Below are positions 54,893 through 64,000 of a stretch of DNA of 64,000 nucleotides, one piece after another. Numbering within the stretch: the stretch's first letter is position 1; each line of letters starts with the position of its first letter. The stretch comes from Pseudeuparius sepicola. Taxonomy: Eukaryota; Arthropoda; Insecta; Coleoptera; Anthribidae. The notes beneath the pieces are model-generated. The model had not been told where the DNA came from. It worked only from the letters and a program-made list of their open reading frames with translations, and searched no databases. Where the stretch lies: the NCBI GenBank assembly GCA_963920635.1, contig OY987298.1, positions 70,639,949 to 70,703,948 of the forward strand. Reading direction: 5' to 3'. The position numbers and the translations under genes are program-made.

Positions 54893-55720
54893 TGATGTCA
54901 AGCGTCAAGCTAATGAGAGTGTTCCATGAATTCAAATTAATGCACGTGCTTCTTACTATTCGTTTCTGCAGAAAATATTTATGTTTTATGTTGAGCAGAT
55001 TTAATTTGGAAGCTATTTACGGCCTTTTTTATGCCGTTTGGAATTGAAACAAATTTATTTTTTTGTGAACATCCGTAATTATACCAACCTGTTATTTTAC
55101 AAAATTATTATTAGTTTGGATTATACTTCAGTCTGGATAAAATAGAAAGTAGGTCAGTCATGCGTAGTATAGAATTCGCCGATTATTTCTATGAAAGCCA
55201 CCATGGGCGTCCCCATATTGTTTAAAATTCTCTAAATGGCCTAAATGAAGGTGTTTCCTGCATTTTTATCGTATAATTATTACAATAAACACTCCGAAAT
55301 AAGGTGGCACAATCTACAGCACTCGCGCCCTGCCGTAATGCAAAACCGCGGTTTTCAGTATGCACGGGAGAAGGTATTCGCGACGTGATGCGCCCATGGA
55401 TTGCGGACCCTCTAAAAGTAGATATTTGGCGTGAAGTCAAGCGTCAAGCTAATGAGAGTGTTCCATGAATTCAAATTAATGCAGGTGCTTCTTACTATTC
55501 GTTTCTGCAGAAAATATTTATGTTTTATGTTGAGCAGATTTAATTTGGAAGCTATTAACGGCCTTTTTTATATACACTCCGAAATAAGGTGGCACAATCT
55601 ACAGCACTCGCCCCCTGCCGTTATGCAAAACCGCGGTTTTCAGTATGCACGGGAGAAGGTATTCGCGACGTGATGCGCCCATGGATTGCGGACCCTCTAA
55701 AAGTAGATATTTGGCGTGCT
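54893..55720 (+). repeat. Tandem segmental duplication, 539-bp offset
   Basis: GTCAAGCGTCAAGCTAATGA starts at 54897 and again at 55436. The second copy lacks about 245 bases corresponding to 55040-55285, then continues with ACTCCGAAATAAGGTGGCAC to AGATATTTGGCGTG. The duplicated unit includes the left part of the TIR element at 55122. Confidence 0.88.
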
Positions 55721-55943
55721 CGGACTTTAAGCCAATCAGCTAGACCTGACAGAAGGAGAACCTGGAATTCGAGGTTGCCATATCAACGAGGCAAGTGAAC
55801 AGAAATCGCGGGTTATGCGGATTATATTTCGACGTGGAAAGAAAGCTTTATATGCCACATTTGGCAACTCTGTTTTTGATCATCGATCCAAATGCCGCAT
55901 TGCGCAAGACTGACCTACTTTCTATTTATTCAGACTGGAGTAT
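55122..55943. mobile_element. TIR element, left half rearranged
   Basis: TATACTTCAGTCTGGATAAA and GAAAGTAGGTCAGTC at 55122-55160 pair with the complement of 55893-55943. The interior was altered by the tandem duplication above. No recognised protein; GC-rich inner parts include AACCGCGGTT. Confidence 0.68.
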
Positions 55944-55964
55944 AGTTTTCGTTTTTTTTTAAAT

Positions 55965-56310
55965 GTAAATCAATCAAACAATCACTTTATTAGCACATTG
56001 TATCATAAACAACACTTGTAGGTACAGGTCAATACAATCAAATCAGCTAAAATTTTGAAATCAATACAATCAGATAAAAAATCAGCATATTTCAACACAT
56101 TAAAGAACCATGTTACTAATTTCTGTATACTTTGCTTTTAAAGTAATTTATGCCCAAAGCTTTCTGTGCTCGGGAGTAGTTTATTATAAATTTTAACGGC
56201 AATGTAATTGGGACCATTCTGACATTTGCTCAGCCTATAGAACGGTTTGCGAAAGTGTCACTGTTTCAAGTATGGAAAGTATGGAAGTCACCGTTTAAGT
56301 TATATTTACA
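55965..56310 (-). pseudogene. LINE ORF2 C-terminus and 3' UTR
   Basis: The minus strand encodes PFYRLSKCQNGPNYIAVKIY then NKLLPSTESFG, matching the conserved end of Jockey/CR1-type LINE ORF2 (lR..K...G.NY...KLYN.LP). Downstream an AATAAAG signal precedes TTGATTGA-type repeats at ~55965. Truncated at its 5' side. Confidence 0.6.
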
Positions 56311-56384
56311 TTTGTTAACCTCTCCAAAAATTAGCTTTTCCCTAATCTATATATTGGGAAATGTCAATAAATAGTTTCTTCTAA

Positions 56385-56700
56385 TATTTCCTAAAGCTGG
56401 AAAATTTGATAATATACCTATACCGAAAATTAATAACCCGATGCAGTTGGCCCATTGCATACCAGCTAGTATTTTTCCCATTGTGTCCCAAGTACTTAAA
56501 AAAATTGTCTCTGAACAACTGATTCACTTCGTTTGCGTTGATAACATTCTTCCGCCCTTTCAGAGAGGGGGCTATGGAACAACTACTGCTCTACAGCAGT
56601 GTTCTTGCTGTATCTATTATATACTGCAGCATTTTTATTTAAAGCTTCAATCTTTCGGCATTTACCTTTATGCAGATGACTCCCAACTTTAATTGTCAAT
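56385..56700 (+). pseudogene. LINE reverse transcriptase fragment 1
   Basis: Encodes IPIPKINNPMQLAHCIPAS, VSQVLKKIVSEQL and DNILPPFQRGGYGTTTALQQ, then after a deletion YLYADDSQL. These are RT motifs of non-LTR elements (P.....RPIS.LP..SK..E..., LP..QSGFR.....TAL, and the YADD catalytic box). The segment between TALQQ and YADD is missing and the downstream part is frameshifted. Confidence 0.75.
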
Positions 56701-56969
56701 TGATCCAAACCACTCAATGGCAGCCATTTTGTTTATTAATTTTAATGATATCACAGGCACATTCACTTGCATTAAATGAAGAGACTCACGGTTATGCTGT
56801 TTGGTAGACAAGACAAGGTTGCGGATGATCCTCAGGGCTGGCTCAAAAATTTGCGGGGCTGGGGGCATAAATGCAAGAGGCCTCGACAAGAAATAGTTGA
56901 ACTCTGCGTAGCTTATATTTCCTGTGGTTTAAGCCATTAAAAGTACATTTTTGAAAACAGCATGTGACG

Positions 56970-57440
56970 TCATGATGCCATGAAACGTTATGGTTTCAGA
57001 GGGGTTGCATTGAAGTGGATCTCGTTTTATGTGTTGGAGAGAAAACAGATCATTTTTTGAACTCATCGAAATCACTAGGTATTTGTCAATCCTCATGGCG
57101 TACCTCAAGGCTTTGCATTGGAACCTGTATTATTCCTCCTATACAGGGTTTTCAAACTTAAGTCGGCACTATTGCTAACTTCGTTACTATTGGAACTACA
57201 AAGTCAGTTAAATAGGCAAACTAGTAGTAATTTTTCCGCTGATTACGTTTAATGATTTGTCAGGTAATAATATTACTGGACATTTCACTCTGTTTGCAGA
57301 TGACACCACTACCCTGTGACTGGGTCCAGGAGGGAATGATTTAGCTGATTTGGTTGCTCGAGTGTCTAGGGATATAGAGAGTGTGAAGCGATGGTGTGAT
57401 GCCAATTATCTATCTTTTAATTTCAGTAAAACCAACATAT
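56970..57440 (+). pseudogene. LINE reverse transcriptase fragment 2
   Basis: Encodes YGFRGVALKWISFYVLERKQ, NPHGVPQGFALEPVLFLLYT, then, after a ~105-bp insert (57140-57245), INDLSGNNITGHFTLFADDT and VKRWCDANYLSFNFSKTN. HGVPQGS.LGPLLFL.YINDL and FADDTT are non-LTR RT motifs. A TGA follows FADDTTTL. A second, distinct LINE from the fragment at 56385. Confidence 0.78.
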
Positions 57441-57509
57441 AGACCCAAAATTGATTTTTTCGAGCCATATAGCCCGCCTTACAAAAAAAATATCATCAGC
57501 TAATTAACG

Positions 57510-57960
57510 TGGTTAGAGTAGAGTTAATTTGGGATAACTTTTCTGAACTTCTTGGCATGGCGAGGGCGGTTTATTTTTCTTTGTTTGAGCCACTCTTTGC
57601 GAATAGTCAGCCGGTAAAAGTTGTTGTACCTTTTGCACATGGTAAGGATGCAGTAGTTCCCTTTTTAAATATCAGTAAACTGTTGATTTTCCTACTCGTG
57701 TTGCGCGAGATACGACCAGTACTAGTAGAGGGGTTCTATTCAATTTCATTGAGTATGACTTCATCAAAATCATACCGAGGTCTTCCTTCCCGAATTGGTC
57801 CTCCTGGCAATCTACCGCTGCGTTAGTGTTGTGTACACGAATAAAAATACGATGGTCCGGATAGTTTCTCCGATTTGGGTGCCGGTCGCGATGCATTTCT
57901 GCATAATCACGGTGAGTGTAAGGCATATTGGTAAAGAACTGTAGCAACTAAACTTTTCAT
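57510..57960 (-). pseudogene. Helix-turn-helix transposase-like relic (DUF4817 type)
   Basis: The minus strand encodes YAEMHRDRHPNRRNYPDHRI then, further on, SRATRVGKSTVY, a TGA, YLKRELLHPYHVQKVQQLLP and ADYSQRV. The pattern A..Y..R.P.R..P......, a second HTH, then HPYHVQ.VQ.L...D...R matches the N-terminal part of insect proteins related to mariner-type transposases. The stop at ~57669 replaces the Arg usually found between STVY and YL. The DDE catalytic part is absent. Confidence 0.6.
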
Positions 57961-57961
57961 T

Positions 57962-58510
57962 GTTTACATTGATATGACAAATTCTGTTGTTTTCAAACAA
58001 TACGAAATGTCTATAAACTACTTGATGTGTTTTTTTTCTTAAATTATTATTCCTAAGGAACTATCCTGACTATCGTAGTTTTTATTCGTTACACAATACT
58101 TTTATGAAGTACCTAGGTGTGCAAATTGAGGAAGGAAGACCACGGTACGATTTGGATGAAGTTTCACTCAATTTCTATCAAAAATTTTCAACGATATTTC
58201 ATGAAACTTTAACTTAAAAAAAAAAAATTGCAATGAAATGGCGACAGCTATCTAAAAAAGGAAACAATATTTGTAGGAAATGAATTTGCCTATCTAAAAA
58301 TGCATTCAATTTAAATTATGGGCAGAGCTGTACTTTCTTAAATTAATAAATCCTCCTCCCCCTAACTCCGCCACTGATTTGCCAACTATGCCAACTAACA
58401 GGACACTATTGTTTACCAAAGCTGTTTCAAATATCTCAAACAGTTACGAAAACGATAAAGAATTGGATAATGACATATAGGGTTTTTCTTGTTCCAAATG
58501 ATGTCCCCTA
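57962..58510. other. Flank of the giant foldback; no gene
   Basis: Ordinary AT-rich sequence. From 58072 onward it is duplicated at 59194. Confidence 0.6.
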
Positions 58511-59768
58511 TCACCACCGGTGTGAAGTTAGCAGCCATTTTCTGGCAGCCAATTTTTCAGCAGCCATTTCTCTAAAATGGCTGCTCTAGGTGTGAAGTTA
58601 GCAGCCCTTTTTGAACAGTCAATATTTTGGCAGCTAAACAGCTGCCCTTGATGTAAAGTTAGCAGACAATTACATTAGATACGGGCAGCTAAAAACAATA
58701 CCAAAACCGCCATTAAAATTTAATTTAATTCACCCACCCAAAGCGATAAAATTAATTATTTCAAAAGGTAAAAAATTTTGTGCCGCCATCATTTTCGCGC
58801 AACAAATAGCATGTAAGTAAATAGAGATTTACAGGGATCATGGTATGAATCCCTTACGCGCCGTCCTAGAGGGTGAAATCTACCCCACGCGCTAAAAATT
58901 AATTATTTCACCCTGTAGGAAATGTTGTGCCACCATCATCTTTGCACCAAAAATAGCTTGTATCTAGAGGTTTACAGAGATCATAGTGAGATTTCCTTAC
59001 GCGCCGTCCTAGAGGGTGAAATCTACCCCACGCGCTAAAAATTAATTATTTTGCCCTGTAGGAAATGTTGTGCCACCATCATCTTTGCACCAAAAATAGC
59101 TTGTATCTAGAGGTTTACAGAGATCATAGTGAGATTTCCTTACGCGCCGTCCTAGAGGGTGAAATGTACCCCACGCGCTAAAAATTAATTATTATCGTAG
59201 TTTTTATTCGTTACACAATACTTTTATGAAGTACCTAGGTGTGCAAATTGAGGAAGGAAGACCACGGTACGATTTGGATGAAGTTTCACTCAATTTCTAT
59301 CAAAAATTTTCAACGATATTTCATGAAACTTTAACTTAAAAAAAAAAAATTGCAATGAAATGGCGACAGCTATCTAAAAAAGGAAACAATATTTGTAGGA
59401 AATGAATTTGCCTATCTAAAAATGCATTCAATTTAAATTATGGGCAGAGCTGTACTTTCTTAAATTAATAAATCCTCCTCCCCCTAACTCCGCCACTGAT
59501 TTGCCAACTATGCCAACTAACAGGACACTATTGTTTACCAAAGCTGTTTCAAATATCTCAAACAGTTACGAAAACGATAAAGAATTGGATAATGACATAT
59601 AGGGTTTTTCTTGTTCCAAATGATGTCCCCTATCACCACCGGTGTGAAGTTAGCAGCCATTTTCTGGCAGCCAATTTTTCAGCAGCCATTTCTCTAAAAT
59701 GGCTGCTCTAGGTGTGAAGTTAGCAGCCCTTTTTGAACAGTCAATATTTTGGCAGCTAAACAGCTAAA
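58072..59768 (+). repeat. Tandem duplication of flank plus foldback left end
   Basis: 58072-58646 (ATCGTAGTTTTTATTCGTTA onward) recurs almost base for base at 59194-59768. The first copy runs on through a subterminal segment and three 143-bp units to 59193; the second skips 58647-58764 and goes straight to AAAGGTAAAAAATTTTGTGC. The right junction has short homology (TTAT/ATCGTAG). Confidence 0.92.
58765..59193 (+). repeat. 143-bp units, array 1 (3 units)
   Basis: Marker CCGTCCTAGAGGGTG begins at 58861, 59004 and 59147 (143-bp steps). The outermost unit is diverged (GTGCCGCCATCATTTTCGCG in place of GTGCCACCATCATCTTTGCA). Confidence 0.95.
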
Positions 59769-61547
59769 GGTAAAAAATTTTGTGCCGCCATCATTTTCGC
59801 GCAACAAATAGCATGTAAGTAAATAGAGATTTACAGGGATCATGGTATGAATCCCTTACGCGCCGTCCTAGAGGGTGAAATCTACCCCACGCGCTAAAAA
59901 TTAATTATTTCACCCTGTAGGAAATGTTGTGCCACCATCATCTTTGCACCAAAAATAGCTTGTATCTAGAGGTTTACAGAGATCATAGTGAGATTTCCTT
60001 ACGCGCCGTCCTAGAGGGTGAAATCTACCCCACGCGCTAAAAATTAATTATTTCGCCCTGTAGGAAATGTTGTGCCACCATCATCTTTGCACCAAAAATA
60101 GCTTGTATCTAGAGGTTTACAGAGATCATAGTGAGATTTCCTTACGCGCCGTCCTAGAGGGTGAAATCTACCCCACGCGCTAAAAATTAATTATTTCACC
60201 CTGTAGGAAATGTTGTGCCACCATCATCTTTGCACCAAAAATAGCTTGTATCTAGAGGTTTACAGAGATCATAGTGAGATTTCCTTACGCGCCGTCCTAG
60301 AGGGTGTAATCTACCCCACGCGCTAAAAATTAATTATTTCACCCTGTAGGAAATGTTGTGCCACCATCATCTTTGCACCAAAAATAGCTTGTATCTAGGG
60401 GTTTACAGAGATCATAGTGAGATTTCCTTACGCGCCGTCCTAGAGGGTGAAATCTACCCCACGTGCTAAAAATTAATTATTTCACCCTGTAGGAAATGTT
60501 GTGCCACCATCATCTTTGCACCAAAAATAGCTTGTATCTAGGGGTTTACAGAGATCATAGTGAGATTTCCTTACGCGCCGTCCTAGAGGGTGAAATCTAC
60601 CCCACGCGCTAAAAATTAATTATTTCACCCTGTAGGAAATGTTGTGCCACCATTATCTTTGCACCAAAAATAGCTTGTATCTAGAGGTTTACAGAGATCA
60701 TAGTGAGATTTCCTTACGCGCCGTCCTAGAGGGTGAAATCTACCCCACGCGCTAAAAATTTATTATTTCACCCTGTAGGAAATGTTGTGCCACCATCATC
60801 TTTGCACCAAAAATAGCTTGTATCTAGAGGTTTACAGAGATCATAGTGAGATTTCCTTACGCGCCGTCCTAGAGGGTGAAATCTACCCCACGCGCTAAAA
60901 ATTAATTATTTCACCCTGTAGGAAATGTTGTGCCACCATCATCTTTGCACCAAAAATAGCTTGTATCTAGAGGTTTACAGAGATCATAGTGAGATTTCCT
61001 TACGCGCCGTCCTAGAGGGTGTAATCTACCCCACGCGCTAAAAATTAATTATTTCACCCTGTAGGAAATGTTGTGTCACCATTATCTTTGCACCAAAAAT
61101 AGCTTGTATCTAGAGGTTTACAGAGATCATAGTGAGATTTCCTTACGCGCCGTCCTAGAGGGTGAAATCTACCCCACGCGCTAAAAATTAATTATTTCAC
61201 CCTGTAGGAAATGTTGTGCCACCATCATCTTTACACCCAAAATTGCTTGCATCCAGAGGTTTACAGAGATCATAGTGCGAATCCCTTACGCGCCGTCCTA
61301 GAGGGTGAAATCAACCCCACGCGCCAAAAATTAATTATTTCACCCTGTAGGAAATGTTGTGCCACCATCATCTTTACACCAAAAATTGCTTGTATCCAGA
61401 GGTTTACAGAGATCATAGTGAGATTTCCTTACGCGCCGTCCTAGAGGGTGAAATCTACCCCATGCACTAAAAATTAATTATTTCACCCTGTAGGAAATGT
61501 TGTGCCACCATTATCTTTACACCAAAAATAGCTTGTATCCAGATGTT
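59769..61547 (+). repeat. 143-bp units, array 2 (12 units)
   Basis: The same marker begins at 59863, 60006, 60149, 60292, 60435, 60578, 60721, 60864, 61007, 61150, 61293 and 61436. Units differ by a few bases; the pair at 61220-61320 has TTTACACC and CGAATCCC variants that recur at the mirror-side units near 62990 and 63140. Confidence 0.96.
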
Positions 61548-63745
61548 TGGGACGGCGCGTAAGGAAATCTCACTATAATCTCTGTAAACCTCTAGATACA
61601 AGCTATTTTTGGTGCAAAGATGATGGTGGCACAACATTTCCTACAGGGTGAAATAATTAATTTTTAGCGCGAGGGGTAGATTTCACCCTCTAGGACGGCG
61701 CGTAAGGAAATCTCACTATGATCTCTGTAAACCTCTAGATACAAGCTATTTTTGGTGCAAAGATAATGGTGACACAACATTTCCTACAGGGTGAAATAAT
61801 TAATTTTTACCGCGTGGGGTAGATTTCACCCTCTAGGACGGCGCGTAAGGAAATCTCACTATGATCTCTGTAAACCTCTAGATACAAGCTATTTTTGGTG
61901 CAAAGATGATGGTGGCACAACATTTCCTACAGGGTGAAATAATTAATTTTTTGCGCGTGGGGTAGATTTCACCCTCTAGGACGGCGCGTAAGGAAATCTC
62001 ACTATGATCTCTGTAAACCTCTAGATAGAAGCTATTTTTGGTGCCAAGATGATGGTGGCACAACAGTTCCTACAGGGTGAAATAATTAATTTTTTATGCG
62101 TGGGGTAGATTTCACCCTCTAGGACGGCGGGTAAGGAAATCTCACTATGATCTCTGTAAACCTCTAGATACAAGCTGTTTTTGGTGCAAAGATGATGGTG
62201 GCACAACATTTCCTACAGGGTGAAATAATTATTTTTTAGCTCGTGGGGTAGATTTCACCCTCTAGGACGGCGCGTAAGGAAATCTCACTATGATCTCTGT
62301 AAACCCCTAGATACAAGCTATTTTTGGTGCAAAGATGATGGTGGCACAACATTTCCTACAGGGTGAAATAATTAATTTTTAGCGCGTGGGGTAGATTTCA
62401 CCCTCTAGGACGGCGCGTAAGGAAATCTCACTATGATCTCTGTAAACCTCTGGATACAAGCTATTTTTGGTGCAAAGATGATGGTGGCACAACATTTCCT
62501 ACAGGGTGAAATAATTAATTTTTAGTGCGTGGTGTAGATTTCACCCTCTAGGACGGCGGGTAAGGAAATCTCACTATGATCTCTGTAAACCTCTAGATAC
62601 AAGCTATTTTTGGTGCAAAGATGATGGTGGCACAACATTTCCTACAGGGTGAAATAATTAAGTTTTAGCGCGTGGGGTAGATTTCACCCTCTAGGACGGC
62701 GCGTAAGGAAATCTCACTATGATCTCTGTAAACCTCTAGATACAAGCTATTTTTGGTGCAAAGATGATGGTGGCACAACATTTCCTACAGGGTGAAATAA
62801 TTAATTTTTAGCGCGTGGGGTAGATTTCACCCTCTAGGACGGCGCGTAAGGAAATCTCACTATGATCTCTGTAAACCTCTAGATACAAGCTATTTTTGGT
62901 GCAAAGATGATGGTGGCAAAACATTTCCTACAGGGTGAAATAATTAATTTTTAGCGCGTGGGGTTGATTTCATCCTCTAGGACGGCGCGTAAGGGATTCG
63001 CACTATGATCTCTGTAAACCTCTGGATACAAGCAATTTTTGGTGTAAAGATGATGGTGGCACAACATTTCCTACAGGGTGAAATAATTAATTTTTGGCGC
63101 GTGGGGTTGATTTCACCCTCTAGGACGGCGCGTAAGGGATTCGCACTATGATCTCTGTAAACCTCTGGATACAAGCAATTTTTGGTGTAAAGTTGATGGT
63201 GGCACCACATTTCCTACAGGGTGAAATAATTAATTTTTAGCGCGTGGGGTAGATTTCACCCTCTAGGACGGCGCGTAAGGAAATCTCACTATGATCTCTG
63301 TAAACCTCTAGATACAAGCTATTTTTGGTGCAAAGATAATGGTGACACAACATTTCCTACAGGGTGAAATAATTAATTTTTAGCGCGTGGGGTAGATTTC
63401 ACCCTCTAGGACGGCGCGTAAGGAAATCTCACTATGATCTCTGTAAACCTCTAGATACAAGCTATTTTTGGTGCAAAGATAATGGTGACACAACATTTCC
63501 TACAGGGTGAAATAATTAATTTTTAGCGCGTGGGGTAGATTTCACCCTCTAGGACGGCGCGTAAGGAAATCTCACTATGATCTCTGTAAACCTCTTGATA
63601 CAAGCTATTTTTGGTGCAAAGATGATGGTGGCACAACATTTCCTACAGGGTGAAATAATTAATTTTTAGCGCGTGGGGTAGATTTCACCCTCTAGGACAG
63701 TGCGTAAGGGATTCATACTATGATCCCTGTAAATCTCTATTTACT
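61548..63745 (-). repeat. 143-bp units, array 3, inverted (about 15-16 units)
   Basis: After CAGATGTTTGG the direction flips; complement marker CACCCTCTAGGACGG recurs every ~143 bp from about 61686 to 63687. The outermost unit is the same diverged type as at 58765. Open frames of 61-77 codons here are artefacts of the repeat; 143 is not divisible by three. Confidence 0.96.
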
Positions 63746-64000
63746 TACATGCTATTTGTTGCGCGAAAACGATGGCGGCACAAAATTTTTTACCTTTTGA
63801 AATAATTAATTTTATCGCTTTGGGTGGGTGAATGAAATTAAATTTTAATGGCGGTTTTGGTATTGTTTTTAGCTGCCCGTACCTAATGTAATTGTCTGCT
63901 AACTTTACATCAAGGGCAGCTGTTTAGCTGCCAAAATACTGACTGTTCAAAAAGGGCTGCTAACTTCACACCTAGAGCAGCCATTTTAGAGAAATGGCTG

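Larger units (their letters stand above)
58511..64000. mobile_element. Giant foldback element of 143-bp tandem units
   Basis: A non-repeated end (GGTGTGAAGTTAGCAGCC at 58513, with several AGCAGCC motifs) leads into 143-bp units pointing right, which meet identical units pointing left near 61548. At the right the same end sequence reappears inverted (63745-64000) and is cut by the window edge about 50 bases short of its terminus. There is no transposase. The layout, long TIRs made of tandem repeats around a tiny centre, is that of Foldback/Galileo-like elements in Drosophila, but I recognise no sequence match. Confidence 0.9.

Noticed and set aside
61211..63210. Open frames of 61-77 codons repeating LLISPCRKCCATIIF-like text
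   Set aside because: They arise from the 143-bp satellite on either strand; 143 is not a multiple of three, so frames drift and end. Not genes.
58765..63745. CRISPR-like array of regular repeats
   Set aside because: Units are contiguous 143-bp repeats without unique spacers, arranged head to head, in a eukaryotic sequence.

Overview
The window looks like a piece of a large, AT-rich, transposon-packed insect nuclear genome. A beetle or similar is likely, but the order is inferred, not shown. The reasons are insect-type BEL/Pao and Ty3/gypsy elements, THAP/DDE (ISL2EU-like) and Crypton-like DNA transposons, LINE relics, many short inverted-repeat elements, GT-AG splice sites, and one exon that reads as the start of the insect translation regulator krasavietz (BZW/eIF5-mimic). 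There are no bacterial operons, no CRISPR array, no rRNA and no intact tRNA.

Layout. 1-9968: a Ty3/gypsy element with ~2 kb LTRs (5' LTR cut by the window edge), a tRNA-Lys-type primer site, gag, a canonical A AAA AAC -1 slippery site and pol without env. The LTRs are almost identical, so it is young, but gag has an indel and RT an in-frame TGA. It sits inside the gag of an older minus-strand LTR element whose LTR (10.6-12.6 kb) was itself hit by an inverted-repeat element. 12.6-18.6 kb: a hAT scrap, then a minus-strand BEL/Pao relic (gag, protease, start of RT) split by two THAP-domain DNA transposons, one with a DDE transposase C-terminus. 19.4-32 kb: foldback and terminal-inverted-repeat elements, another minus-strand LTR, and a phase-matched two-exon candidate gene (23087-24026) that I do not recognise. 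33.2-38.8 kb: a second Ty3/gypsy element with ~520 bp LTRs, tRNA-Leu-type primer site, ATAC target duplication and many stops. 38.8-45.9 kb: nested inverted-repeat elements, one with a third THAP fragment. 46.1-47.4 kb: a tyrosine recombinase gene of Crypton type with an 82-nt intron and two frame breaks.

49.3-58 kb appears to be the 5' part of the host gene: a possible non-coding first exon at ~49350-49450 and a certain first coding exon at 53944-54014 ending in a GTAAGA donor. The rest of the gene should lie beyond the window. The intervening introns hold MITEs, tandem repeats, LINE fragments and a helix-turn-helix transposase-like relic.

58.5-64.0 kb is the most striking structure: a giant foldback element made of 143-bp tandem units, about 15 in one direction and about 15 in the other, meeting head to head near 61548 and bounded by matching non-repeated ends. 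Its left end plus ~440 bp of flanking DNA is duplicated in tandem.

Apart from the krasavietz exon and the unidentified candidate gene, every coding stretch found belongs to a mobile element, and nearly all of those are broken. Boundaries are by-eye sequence matches and may be off by a few bases to tens of bases where marked approximate.
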